DNA of 64,000 nt from Lucinisca nassula (lineage: Eukaryota > Mollusca > Bivalvia > Lucinida > Lucinidae), in assembly GCA_963580285.1 (NCBI GenBank), contig OY757010.1, positions 147,670,675 to 147,734,674 of the forward strand. Reading direction: 5' to 3'. The position numbers and the translations under genes are program-made. The number at the start of each line of letters is the position of its first letter. Position 1 is the stretch's first letter. The notes under the pieces are model-generated. The model made no database searches. It was given only the letters and a program-made list of their open reading frames with translations, and was not told the DNA's origin. Shown in pieces: positions 32,125-42,656 of this stretch.

Positions 32125-32529
32125 GCTTTATGGTAAAGTTTAAAGTTCCAATGAAGTATCAGGTTGCTTCCCTAATTTGTCAGTGACAATAAGGCTTAAA
32201 ATTCCATGTGAATCGATTCACATTAACTGTTAAGCCTTATTCCGTCCGATAAGAAAGTAATAGATTGTCGTCTGCACTAGAATTTTACTTGGTCTTTTGA
32301 ACTTTAGTGCATGTGTACTCTCGAAGAACAATCTGACAACCACAGACACTGGGTATGGAGTGTAAGAAAAATGGTGAACTTGCATGATGTCACGGTAAAA
32401 AAAAAAGGTTCTTTAAACATGTAAATGTGATACACATAATCCATTGCATTGTCGCGTGAATTACATTTAGAGATCTAGATTCTTCACATGGCTTCTGTTT
32501 TGTACGAGAGAGCATTAAGACCATGTTTA

Positions 32530-32760
32530 CTTTTCTTTCGAATTATTTGCTCGAACTTCGACTTATTATTATGCCGAAATTTCGATAAAAAAAAACTCCA
32601 ACTTTCGAGATATTAACTCGTAAATTTAATTTGGTTATATCGAAATTTCGACTTAATATATCTCGACATTTCTTCTTATGAATCGAGCATGCCGCTCATT
32701 ACTATGTCACAATTTCGGGTTATTATGTCGACATTTTGAGATACTCAACATAAACACGAC
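32530..32760. repeat. array of CGAAATTTCGA-type motifs
   Basis: Short palindromic blocks such as CCGAAATTTCGATA, TATCGAAATTTCGACTTA and TTTCGAGATATT recur. The sister copy is at 34150-34365. It may be the end of another element with subterminal arrays. Confidence 0.5.
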
Positions 32761-32765
32761 AAAAA

Positions 32766-32828
32766 CATCACGAAAACACGCCTATATAAATATGACCCCT
32801 TGAACCCCATCTTTATATAGTAAAACTG
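32766..32828 (+). mobile_element. truncated MITE-1b at the duplication junction
   Basis: It begins CATCACGAAAACACGCC and stops at TATATAGTAAAACTG, inside the small CCCCAC...TGGGG hairpin. Unit 2 begins there. Confidence 0.8.
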
Positions 32829-34386
32829 ACATGAGACGTTAGAAATTGCTTGGACAGAAAAACACTGTCCGGGAGGAAGGAATATGGCTAATGATATATC
32901 CTTTTCATACGGTAACAACCACGACAAAAAGAGACAAATATAGCGTAACAAATTTAACATCAGGATCATGGAAATGCGCAAAGTATTTGACAAAGAATCT
33001 TTTATAGTGTAGGTTTCTTATATAGAGGATCTTACACGAGTGGTCATTTCATATGATATTTATGAAACGAGCCTTCGGCGAGTTTCATAAATATCCTATG
33101 AAATGACCACGAGTGTTAGATCCTCTTTATCATATAACTTATTTAAATTTGATTTTATCGCCTTGTAATTTGACAATTATTCTATGATAAATGCATTGTT
33201 GACATAGACGTCGTCGTGACGTTATTTATTCCCGCCAATGTGTTATTACACGTGTGGTCATATGATTTTTATTACACGACGTTATCCACTGCTTATCAAC
33301 GACGTCATATGATAAACGAGTATATGTATCTGTTTCAAACATAGATTGGAGCCGTTCTTTAGAACCGCCTCACTATATTTTGCAGCAGAAATTAGAAGAA
33401 CAACGTTTACCCTTGTAAACCCCAGTTTCCTGTTTATAAAGTGAGGTTTACATGGATGTTCATTACACGGACTTGTTAACATGGTGTTTAAATGTGATAA
33501 GGGGCATTTATGCGTGGTCAACTTAGACGTCTCCAAACTGTTTGGTTCAAGATTACATTTTAACACTTAACGCTCTGCATGCTGAGTATTTTTTCAGGAC
33601 ATTTTGAAATAGTTTTTTTATTATTTCCAGGAAACAGGAGTTGACATTTCATGCAATTTGTCTCTTATGGAGACAATATGCATGGAATGTCAAGTTTGGT
33701 TTCTGAAAAAAAAAGAGAAAAAATATTAACAATTTGTCGTCTGCTATATGGTAAAGTTTAAAGTTTCACTGAAGTATCAGGTTGTTTCCCTAATTTGTCA
33801 GTGACAATAAGGCTTGAAATTCCATGTGAATCGATTCACATTAACTGTTAAGCCTTATTCCGTCCGATAAGAAAGTAATAGATTGTCGTCTGCACTAGAA
33901 TTTTACTTGGTCTTTTGAACTTTAGTGCATGTGTACTCTCGAAGAACAATCTGACAACCACAGACACTGGGTATGGAGTGTAAGAAAAATGGTGAACTTG
34001 CATGATGTCACGGTAGAAAAAAAGATTCTTTAAACATGTAAATGTGATACACGTAATCCATTGCATTGTCGCGTGAATTACATTTAGAGATCTTGATTCT
34101 TCACATGGCTTCTGTTATGTACAAGAGAGCATTAATACCATGTTTACTTTTCTTTCGAATTATTTGCTCGAACTTCGACTTATTATTATGCCGAAATTTC
34201 GATAAAAAAACTCCAACTTTCGAGATATTGACTCGTAAATTTAATTTGGTTATATCGAAATTTCGACTTAATATATCTCGACATTTCTTCTTATAAATCG
34301 ACCATGCCGCTTATAACTATTTCACAATTTCGGGTTATTATGTCGCCATTTTGAGATACTCGACAAAAACACGACAAAAACATCAC
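32827..34386 (+). repeat. segmental tandem duplication, unit 2
   Basis: It starts TGACATGAGACGTTAGAAAT like 29746 and ends at the intact MITE-1b at 34381. It lacks the SINE-2, the MITE-1a and the arrayed element of unit 1, but has a MITE-4 of its own at 33022-33314. Confidence 0.85.
33022..33314. mobile_element. MITE-4 copy in unit 2
   Basis: It begins ATAGAGGATCTTACACGAG and contains a palindrome around GAAACGAGCCTTCGGCGAGTTTC. It has the related segment GTTAGATCCTCTTTATCATA and ends GACGTCATATGATAA. It occupies the same junction where unit 1 carries the arrayed element. Confidence 0.65.
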
Positions 34387-34626
34387 GAAAACACGCCTCT
34401 ATAATCTTTGAACCCCACCTTTATATAGTAAAACTGGGGTTTACGGGGGATAAACCTTATTTTCTTATTTCTGCTCTAAAATATAGATTGTGGGTTCTCG
34501 TTAGAGTATCCACATTCTATATTTTGAACAGAAATAAGATAAAAATGTCACAATTTTTCATCCTAAAATTTTCGTTTTTTCGGCGGTTAAGTTTATATGT
34601 ATTTGTATAGGCGTGTTTTCGAAATG
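34381..34626 (+). mobile_element. MITE-1b copy bounding unit 2
   Basis: It runs from CATCACGAAAACACGCC to AGGCGTGTTTTCGAAATG. The central hairpin is reduced to GTTCTCGTTAGAGTATCC. It is the full version of the truncated element at 32766. Confidence 0.8.
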
Positions 34627-34666
34627 AGAGAGAATGATGCTCTTTCGTCACGTTTAAGCAAAATTG

Positions 34667-34954
34667 GCGCCCCCGCCCATCAGGGCTCGGAGAAATAGAT
34701 AGGGTTGCATGGTGCTTCCACGCAGAGCTGAAATGGACTGAACATGAGTACTTGTAAACCGCTTAGAAGGTCTGAGCCTGCCCAGGCGATGTGGTCCTGG
34801 CATATAAACTCTAGCGGTTTGTTTGGGCGGTAGGGCTTGAGAGATGTCATTTGAGCTCAGTTCGGGTAAAAGTCTCGCAAAATTGGAAGCAACGTCTCCA
34901 AATGACCTAAATAATGTTGACGTGGATGTAAACCTAAACTCAAACAAATAAAAC
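34667..34954 (+). mobile_element. SINE-1 with TSD
   Basis: It is full length, from the CGCCCCCGCCCATCAGGGC head to a tail ending CAAACAAATAAAAC. Exact duplications AAGCAAAATTG lie at 34656-34666 and 34955-34965. Confidence 0.85.
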
Positions 34955-35003
34955 AAGCAAAATTGTATTCTCACTAACAAGCACAGGTTTCAACACAGCC
35001 TAA

Positions 35004-35282
35004 CATCACGTGAACAAGTCCGTGAAATGTAGACCCCTCTTAACCCCACTTCATATAGAGAAAACTGGGATTTACGGGGGTATACTTTATTTTTCTTATT
35101 TCTGCTCCAAGACATAGATTGTGGGTACTCGTTAGAACCGCCTCGATGAGGCGGTTCTAACGAGCACCCTCAACCTATGTTTTGAACATTTATAATAAAA
35201 ATATCAAGGATTTTCCTCAGAAAAGTAGCCATTTTGGAAATGTGAAAAATGCACTATGTCGCACGAGTGAGTTATCGTAATG
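35004..35282 (+). mobile_element. MITE-1a copy, complete
   Basis: It runs from CATCACGTGAACAAGTCC to GTGAGTTATCGTAATG. The central hairpin is perfect. Confidence 0.8.
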
Positions 35283-35382
35283 AATGCGGACAATAAAGCC
35301 TCTGATCTTCAATATGTCAAGCCAAACAGTTGAACCATGTGGACACGACCTTATATGCATCAGTCACAGCACGGACAGCGCT

Positions 35383-35621
35383 TTTTTTTTTTTTTTTTTT
35401 GGTTTGGGTTTTTACGGCCCTTTCAAGATTATTTCACTCATATCGAGCCGATCGTTAATCAGAGGTGGGCGAAAACCGGAGTACCCGGTGAAAAACCACC
35501 TGACCTTCCGTTGCAGAACTTGGCGTCTCACACGTGGCCCGAGCGAGGCTCGAACCTACGGCGGTGAGAGACCTAATGACTAAGAGTCAGCGCTCTTATC
35601 CACTAGGCCACGGAGGCCCGT
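35383..35621 (-). mobile_element. SINE-3 with TSD
   Basis: This is the second copy of the family at 27379, with its tail as a T run on plus. Duplications CGGACAGCGC(T) lie at 35372-35382 and 35622-35632. Confidence 0.87.
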
Positions 35622-35721
35622 CGGACAGCGCTGGTGGGTCCATTGTCTCTAAGTGTAGGCTGGAAAAAATTGTCCCTGATCGAAGACTCAGACTGTTTGT
35701 TTTGATCCTTAAATATTTTAA

Positions 35722-35775
35722 GTAAACTGTGTAGACCCCGATCGGACGTTGAATACGGGTCTACACTGTTTGCCA
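35722..35775. mobile_element. MITE-2 hairpin, partly deleted
   Basis: The left arm TAAACTGTGTAGACCCCGATC and the right arm CGGGTCTACACTGTTTGCC remain. The loop-proximal part is missing. Confidence 0.6.
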
Positions 35776-36079
35776 ATGTTCCAGTACATTAGCTCAGTCA
35801 AAGCTCTATGCATAGCAATCTGACGTCACAGTGCCAAGAATATCATGGATGGATTACCTGGATTTTGTACATGTACATGATCAGCAAGTATCATCCGGAA
35901 ACTTTTGTGGTAAGTAACTTTGTGTTAATTGATTAATAATCGACCCAAACACAAATGTTTAACAGCCAATCAGTATGCCAAACCTAACAGTACGACCAAA
36001 CCGAGTCTTGTAGTATGCGAAGGGAGACAATCTAATGTGACTTAAATGCTTGTGTCTTTCGGAATTAACTCATCGGTTG

Positions 36080-36348
36080 CATCACGTGAACAAGTGCGTG
36101 AAATAAAGACCCCCCTAAACCCCACTTTATATACAGAAAACTGGGGTTTAAGGGGGTAAACATTATTTTTCTTATTTCTGCTCCAAGACATAGGTTGTGG
36201 GTACTCGTTAGAACCGCCTCATTGAGGCGGTTCTAACGAGCACCCATAACCTATGTTTGCAGTAGAAATAAGAAAAATATCAAGGATTGTCATCAGAAAA
36301 GTAGCCAGTTAGGAGATGTGAAAATTGCACGGGTGTGATATCGTAATG
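36080..36348 (+). mobile_element. MITE-1a copy, complete
   Basis: It runs from CATCACGTGAACAAGTGC to GTGATATCGTAATG. The central hairpin AACCGCCTCATTGAGGCGGTT is perfect. Confidence 0.8.
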
Positions 36349-36617
36349 CAGAGAATAAAACACTACTTTTCATGCGAAAGTAGCTGCTTTGACAATGCCG
36401 CCTGATAACGCTTGAAGGGTTATTTATTTGGGCGATGTTTGTCAATCGACCCAAAGTTACCAAGCACATAGGTAGTAGCTTTACGTCGCTGATGCTTGGT
36501 TTGTACGAAATCAAGGTAACGGTTATTTATGGACGCATTTTATTCTTGTCGTTGTGACACCAGAATGCCGTATAAAAATTGTCTGGAAAATTGACTCGGT
36601 TCATGTGCTGGGGCATT

Positions 36618-36687
36618 GGCAATAACAGGGTAGACCCAGATCAGACGCCGAATAACGCGGCATCTGATAGGGTCTACACTGTTTGCA
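36618..36687. mobile_element. MITE-2 hairpin
   Basis: Arms CAGGGTAGACCCAGATCAGA and CTGATAGGGTCTACACTG pair around GCCGAATAACGCGGC. No TTAA ends were seen. Confidence 0.62.
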
Positions 36688-36734
36688 TAAATTTAAGAGT
36701 TAAAGTAAACCATTCAGTACCATTTTCTCATGGT

Positions 36735-37040
36735 CCCCGTCCATCAGGGCTTGAAAACTAGATTGGCCTGCATGGTGCTTTCCCGCAGAGCTGAAACCGG
36801 CCGCATGTTGCTTAGAAGAGCCAAGTCTTTCCCGCAGAGCTGAAACCGGCCGTCGTTAGCAGAGCCAAGTTTGTCCAGGTAAAGTGTTGCGAGTCGGAAC
36901 GTCCCTGTAAATAAACCCAGTTAGTTTGCTTGAGCGACAGGGCTTGACATGTAAATTCATCTCAATGTCCGGTAAAAGTCCCACAAAATTGGAAGCAACG
37001 TCTTCAAAATGGCCTAAATAGTGTTGACGGGGACGAAAAA
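36735..37040 (+). mobile_element. SINE-1 with internal duplication
   Basis: It is recognisable from CCCCGTCCATCAGGGC to TGACGGGGACGAAAAACC. The segment CCCGCAGAGCTGAAACCGGC occurs twice (36784 and 36831). Confidence 0.7.
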
Positions 37041-37140
37041 CCTCAAATAGACTTGCCCAAGTCTATTAATTAATTATCCATTACATAACTAATTGTTTTT
37101 AAATACAAAAATAAAAACACACAATACTACCTTGTATGAA

Positions 37141-37440
37141 GCAGCCCCCGCCCATCGGGGCTTGAAGAAATAGATGGGCTGCATGATGCTTCCACGCAGA
37201 GCAGAAACCGACCGCACACGAGTACTGGTAAACCGCTAGAGGATCTAAGCCTGCCCAGGCAAAGCGGTGCGAATCGGTCCGTCCATGCTTATAAACTCTA
37301 TTGGTTTCATTGGGCAACAGTGCTTGAGATGTCATTTCATCTCAGTGTCGGGTAAAAGTCCCACAAAATTGGAAGCACCGTCTCCAAAATGACCTATACA
37401 GTGTTGTAGGGGGCGTTAAACCTCAAATCAAACAAACAAA
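37141..37440 (+). mobile_element. SINE-1 with TSD
   Basis: It is full length. Exact 12-bp duplications ACCTTGTATGAA lie at 37129-37140 and 37441-37452. Confidence 0.88.
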
Positions 37441-37875
37441 ACCTTGTATGAAAATTGTGTAATTAACATTCAGATAGGAAGACTAAATATTTTTGTCTAA
37501 AGTTTTTTTTTTTTTTTTTTTTCATTTGATTTAAACAAGTACAAAAAGTTGAAAATGTAAATGTATGCACTTGTGGAAGTTTAAACCTCAATTCAAACAA
37601 ACAACACTATTTGTCAATCGAACCACCAGTGCTACAGTGCTTTGATTTAACATTAATCTGAATCGCATGTCTGGTGACCATGACCATTCCATATTTTTCA
37701 GTCTGGTCTGGCTTTTTAGAGCAAACCACGTGTACACCCGTCCCCGTCACGAGACAACGTGACTTAGGTGAGATACACACCGCCCTGCTCAGCAAAACAT
37801 ACCAACCAGGGTCTTGAAATTTTGTATACAGAAATAAGAGTGATTGTGTCATCCTAGCAGCGAACTACAAAGGTT

Positions 37876-37907
37876 CTGATCAGACTGCGCATGCGCAGTC
37901 TGATCAG
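37876..37907. repeat. perfect 32-bp palindrome
   Basis: The arm CTGATCAGACTGCGCA is followed directly by its exact inverse, with no spacer, and AAAGGT/ACCTTT extend it outside one mismatch. It resembles a MITE-2 core but is not the same sequence. Confidence 0.7.
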
Positions 37908-38276
37908 TACCTTTGCTTTTCGCAAATGAAAAATCAAACAGATTTTATCAGGACATGGCACACTTAATAATTACCCTATAGAATATGTAAATTTCATCTT
38001 AAAATTCTGAAATAACATTGCAGCCAGTCACAAAATGGATTTTTTTATTTCATCTGAATATTTTAGGAGAATGTTTTGAATAAAACAAACATATTTAGAA
38101 AAAATAATTTCTCCGCTGCAGACGAAACATAAAGAAAATGTCATTTGAAAATGTTTAGCTTTTAGTGTTTTTATTTTCGTTATAGGAGAACATATTTATG
38201 TAAATTATTCTTTTTTTTTCTTGACTCTAGGAATGACAATTTTCAAAGTAAAACTTTGTGATTTTTGTTTTGCTAT

Positions 38277-39379
38277 TGCACGACCCGCAGAATTTGCGAC
38301 CGACTGAAGTCGGTTGATTTTCTAAGAGTGCCCTAAAATCACCGTGTCATTCGGTCAATCGGTCATTCTGTCTGTCTGTCCGTCTGTCTGTCCGTCCGTA
38401 ACCCGTTTGTGAAAATTAATGATAGTGACTTAACCGCTTGGAATATTTAAACAATTTTTGGCATACTGATAGATATCAATGAACTTGCGAAATATTACAT
38501 TCCATTTAGTATAGCCTCGCCGAGGCGAAAAATGAGAAACTTTTCGAACTGCTTCTCCTCGGAAACCGTCGGTCCGATTGAAGACAAATTTCATATAGAG
38601 CCTCTATGGGATGGGGCTAACCAACATTTGCTCATGGGGTCCAGCTCACATGACCAAAATGGCCGTCAAGCCATATATGGTCTGTCTGTCTGTCCGTCCG
38701 TAACCCGTTTGTGAAAATTGGTGATAATGACTTAACCGCTTGGAATTTTTAAACAATTTTTGGCATACTGATAGATATCAATGAGATCTAACCAATGAAC
38801 TTAAAAAATATTACATTCCATTTAGAATAGCCTCGCAGCGGCGAAAAATGTGAAAATTTTCGAACTGCTTCTCCTCGGAAACCGTTAGGCCGATTGAAGT
38901 CAAATTTCATATGGAGCTTCTATGGGATGGGGGAAACCAAAATTTGCTCATGGGTCCAGGTCACATGACCAAAATGGCCGCCAAGCCATATATGGTAAAA
39001 ACCCTTCAAAAATAGTCTTCTCCAGAACCACTGGGCAGATTTCCACGAAACTTAATAAATGGCATATGGGACGTAGGCCCATCATAAATTGCTAAAATGG
39101 TGACCCTGGGTTAACCTTGACCTTCTTTGTGCCTAGGTCAAACTTTGACACATATGCTTTTGTATTGGAAAATGTGAGAATGCATTTTATCCTGCAAATG
39201 ATTCAGAATACAGTACTAAAGTATAAGATATATTTTTGCTCCTTACGATAAGGCGCATTTATTGGGGGAACCGTTTTAGGTCCAGGTCACATGACCAAAA
39301 TGGCCGCCATACCTATATATGGTAACACTCGTAAAGCTAAAAGCATCCGGCGGGTCGTGCACTTCAGCTGAAGCACTGG
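38277..39379 (+). mobile_element. Helitron/HINE-like element with 11-bp inverted ends
   Basis: GCACGACCCGC (38278-38288) is matched by its exact inverse GCGGGTCGTGC (39350-39360). The 12-bp palindrome CTTCAGCTGAAG (39362-39373) and then CACTGG|T follow, the 3' hairpin plus CTRR-T of Helitrons. Inside, a ~296-bp unit starting near TCTGTCTGTCTGTCCGTCCG is present twice (about 38384 and 38680) and contains TGCTTCTCCTCGGAAACCG, a relative of the modules in the 18872 element. There is no protein-coding capacity. Confidence 0.6.
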
Positions 39380-39771
39380 TTGTTGTTGGTGTTCTGCTAG
39401 AATACAGTCAGGATTATTTAGAACATGCGTGAGATTATTATGTACCAGACTGCTTAATGCCAAATATCGGGAAAACAAAGCCTGCACATAACTCTAGGCC
39501 AACGTCGGGCTAACATCGATTCAAGTTCAACGTTGCCCGGCATTCTTTGCTAGCTACATGTACACGATTATGGGCATTTTCGCTTAGATAAAAAAAAAAA
39601 TATTCAATAACATTGACGTGCTTGAATTTTACGTGCAAATGTAACAGTTGTCTAGGTATTTTTCCAACAAAAATCACGTTGACTCTTAAATGCTGCTTTT
39701 TTTATTCTCTGGTTATAAACGTAGTGCGAGGAGCAACACCTGAACTCAAATCTGTAAATCATGCACGTAGT

Positions 39772-40057
39772 TTTGTTTGTATGATTTGAGTTTTTACGCC
39801 CCCGTCATCACTGTATAGGTCATTTTGGAGACGTTGCTTCCAATTTTTTGGGACTTTTACCCGACATCGATATGAAAAGACATCTCAAGCCCTGCTGGCC
39901 AATGAAACCAATAGTGTTTATATGCAGTGACGGCCAAACTCGCACCACTTTAGAACCTCTAAGCGGTCTACCAGTACTTAAGGGCGGTCGGTTTCAGCTC
40001 TGCGTGGAAGCAACATGCAGCCCAATTTATGTGCTCAAGCCCATACTGGCGGGGGCG
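39772..40057 (-). mobile_element. SINE-1 with TSD
   Basis: It is full length. Exact 14-bp duplications ATCATGCACGTAGT lie at 39758-39771 and 40058-40071. Confidence 0.87.
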
Positions 40058-40171
40058 ATCATGCACGTAGTATTGTGAAACTCCAATGTCTCGCACACCA
40101 ATGGCTCGTTAAACAGCTGTTTCGAACTCGTTCTTGAGTCCCTAGGAAGAGGTCCCCATCCCCCATACTGC

Positions 40172-40514
40172 TGTGTGTGTGTGTGAGTGTGTGTGAATTC
40201 GGGTTTAACGTCGCTTTCAACAATTTTTCAGTCATATCACGACGGTGTCTGGTTGCGACAGGGAGCTCAATGCTCACGTTTATAGTGCTGCCTCACTGAA
40301 GTATCATGTCCCAGACACATTACATGATACCACACCCAGTCACATTATCCTGACACTGGATCGACCAGTCCTAGCTCTACCCCGTAAATCTGAGTGCCAA
40401 ACGAGGAGCAGCTAGTACCATTTTTAACGACTTTGGTATGTCGCAGCCCGGGATCGAACCCGAGACCTCACGTTCCCCCGGAGCGGACACTCTACCAACT
40501 GAGCTATCGGGGCC
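40172..40514 (-). mobile_element. tRNA-headed SINE
   Basis: On minus the head GGCCCCGATAGCTCAGTTGG leads to B box GGGTTCGATCCC. The 3' part GTGATATGACTGAAAAATTG...CGACGTTAAACCC ends in a (CA)n tail. The tail resembles conserved SINE 3' domains shared among animals. I name no family. Confidence 0.75.
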
Positions 40515-40534
40515 GATATTAATCTATATGCATG

Positions 40535-40632
40535 GGCGGCGTGGCTGGCGATGTCATTTTATCTCAATGTCGGGTAAAAGTCCCACAAAATTGGAAATGA
40601 CCTACACAGTTTTGACGGGAACCTTAATAGTT
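40535..40632 (+). mobile_element. SINE-1 3' fragment
   Basis: GATGTCATTTTATCTCAATG through CACAAAATTGGAAATGACC and TTTTGACGGGAACCTTAA match the SINE-1 tail region. Confidence 0.6.
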
Positions 40633-40752
40633 GGGGTAGTTTGGGAGATTTGTCTTATTTTACCTTGAAATCGTATGTTGTGTGTACTCATTAGAATCGC
40701 CTCGATGAGGCGATTCTAATGAGTGCACACAGCATCCGTTCGATTCAAAGGG
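40633..40752. mobile_element. MITE-1 central hairpin variant
   Basis: GTGTGTACTCATTAGAATCG and CGATTCTAATGAGTGCACAC pair, matching MITE-1 but with compensated changes in both arms (AATCG for AACCG). The flanks lack the usual termini. Confidence 0.55.
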
Positions 40753-40876
40753 TATTAAAAAGATATCTCTAAACAATCCCCACTATGCCGGTGGTTGGTA
40801 AAACCCTTATCTCGAACAAATTTTTATGGTCCCAAATGGCCAAGTGTTCGAGCCGATAAAGTTAGACTGTGTGTTC

Positions 40877-41137
40877 GGCTGTATGATGCTTCCACGCAGA
40901 GCTGAATCCGGCCCGCACACTAGTACTGGTAAACCGCTTAGAGGATCTAAGCCTGTCCAGGAACCGCGGTGCGAGGCGGACCGTCCATGCTTATAAACCC
41001 TATTGGTTTCATTGGGCGACAGGGCTTGAGATGTCATTTCATCTCAATGTCGGGTAAAAGTCCCACAAAATTAGAAGCAAGATGACCTCTACAGTGTTGA
41101 CGGGGACGTTAAACCTCAAATCAATCAAACAAACAAA
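40877..41137 (+). mobile_element. 5'-truncated SINE-1 with TSD
   Basis: The head is missing; the element starts at GGCTGTATGATGCTTCC. Exact 14-bp duplications TAGACTGTGTGTTC lie at 40863-40876 and 41138-41151. A 5' truncation with an intact TSD is typical of target-primed reverse transcription. Confidence 0.87.
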
Positions 41138-41252
41138 TAGACTGTGTGTTCCATTTGTAACTAGAACCATTAATGCGTATATGTGTATCTTATCCCGTTC
41201 AGCAATTCGTTCGAGTTTTAACTGAATAAACTTACATGCACTGTGAGTCCCT

Positions 41253-41660
41253 GTCGGCCTCGGTAGCTGTCGGATGCGCGTCCGGCTGGTGGCCAGGAGG
41301 ACGCGGGTTCGATACCTCCGGGTCGGCAACATTCTTTCGTAGATATAGATCATAAACTCTTTTCTACGGTCATTCTCTCCCTTTCGCTGATTCAAGAAGG
41401 GCAGTTGTCAGTTTCTGGTGAAAGAATGTACACTGTACTGGTTAACCGCTTACGTATAAGCCTGCCCAGGCAGGTGTGGATAACAAACAAAAACTGATTC
41501 AACAAGGGCAGTCGTCAGTTTCTGGCGAAAGAATGTATACTGTACTGGTCGACCGCTTAGTGTAAGCATGCCCAGGAAAAGTAGGGTTAGATAAACTGAT
41601 CGACTCGATATAACCTAAATAGTATTTACGGGGCCGTAAAACTCCAAACAAATAAACAAA
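41253..41660 (+). mobile_element. SINE-2 with internal tandem duplication
   Basis: The tRNA-like head has B box GGGTTCGATACC. The body segment from GATTCAAGAAGGGCAG to CTGCCCAGG is present twice (41389 and ~41496). The tail is CCGTAAAACTCC(AAAC). Confidence 0.75.
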
Positions 41661-41828
41661 ACCTAATGTCGCTAAGCTAAATATAAGGGTAACGAAACTA
41701 TGTTGCACTATAACAGTATTTCATGAGTATGCATTCGATATTGACATTGCCAACCCAAGTGATGATTCCAGGCAGGTGGGGATCGAGACTATGCCAAGGC
41801 CAAGGATTCGATCACCCTGGCATCCCAA

Positions 41829-41829
<1 letters not shown>

Positions 41830-41863
<34 letters not shown>
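41830..41863. repeat. (GAT)n microsatellite
   Basis: There are about eleven GAT units in a row. Confidence 0.95.
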
Positions 41864-41865
<2 letters not shown>

Positions 41866-41899
41866 ATATGCAAACAAAAGTATCATGTTAAAACATTAA

Positions 41900-42469
41900 T
41901 ATTGTTTTGTTTAAACTGAGGTTTAACATTCCCGTCAACACTATTCAGGTCGGCCCCCGACCATCGGGGCTTGAAGAAATGGATGGGCTGCATGATGCTT
42001 CCACGCAATGCTGAAACCGGCCTGCATACAAGTACTGGTAAACAGCTTAGAGGATCTAAGCCTGCTCAGGCAAAGCGGTGCGAGTCGGTCCGTCCATGCT
42101 TATAAACCCTGTTGGTTTCATTGGGCGGCAGGGCTTGAGTTGTCATTTAATCTCAATGTCGGATAAAAGTCTCACAAAATTGGAAGCAACGTCTCCAAAA
42201 TGACCTTTACAGCGTTGACGGGGGCGTTTAACCTCAAATCAAACAAAGAAACAAACACTTTTCAGGTCATTTTGGAGACGTTGTTTCCAATTCTGTGGGA
42301 CTTTTACCGACACCGAGATGAAATGACATCTCAAGCCCTGCCGCCCAATGCAACCAATAGGGTTGATATGCATCGACAATCCGACTCGCGCCACATTGCC
42401 TGGTCAGGCTTTACGAGTACTCATCTGTGGTTGGTTTCTGTCTATAAGTGGAAGTACCATGCAGCCCAA
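41900..42469 (-). mobile_element. SINE-1 split by another SINE-1
   Basis: The tail part (41900-41951) and the body (42256-42469) belong to one minus-strand copy, flanked by TAAAACATTAA at 41889-41899 and 42470-42480. The head is truncated at CATGCAGCCC. Confidence 0.83.
41952..42255 (+). mobile_element. nested SINE-1 with TSD
   Basis: It is a full-length plus-strand copy inserted in the minus-strand one. The duplications are CACTATTCAGGTC (41939-41951) and CACTTTTCAGGTC (42256-42268), with one mismatch. Confidence 0.85.
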
Positions 42470-42500
42470 TAAAACATTAAAATAAACACTTATACTTTGA

Positions 42501-42553
42501 GCAAACAGCATAGGCACAAAACGTGGCGTATGATTAGGGCTTACACTGTTTGC
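42501..42553. mobile_element. MITE-2 hairpin, decayed
   Basis: The outer arms GCAAACAGCATAGG and CTTACACTGTTTGCC remain with a short GTGGCG centre. Confidence 0.5.
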
Positions 42554-42656
42554 CAATATCTCTTTTCTGCTGACATACATGTTCACTGTGTAGGGATAAT
42601 ATTAAAACACATGGTTTGTTGTTATTAAACTATAATAACAATATATTTTGTTCAAA

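Larger units (their letters stand above)
29746..32776 (+). repeat. segmental tandem duplication, unit 1
   Basis: Unit 1 matches unit 2 (32827-34386) in three blocks: 29746-29941 with 32827-33020, 31127-31168 with 33315-33358, and 31419-32776 with 33359-34386. Extra material in unit 1 is the arrayed-end element, a MITE-1a and a SINE-2. All lie at block boundaries or are flanked by a TSD. Confidence 0.85.

Noticed and set aside
37607..37852. 81-codon minus-strand open frame
   Set aside because: No recognisable domain, no splice signals, and repeat-like surroundings.
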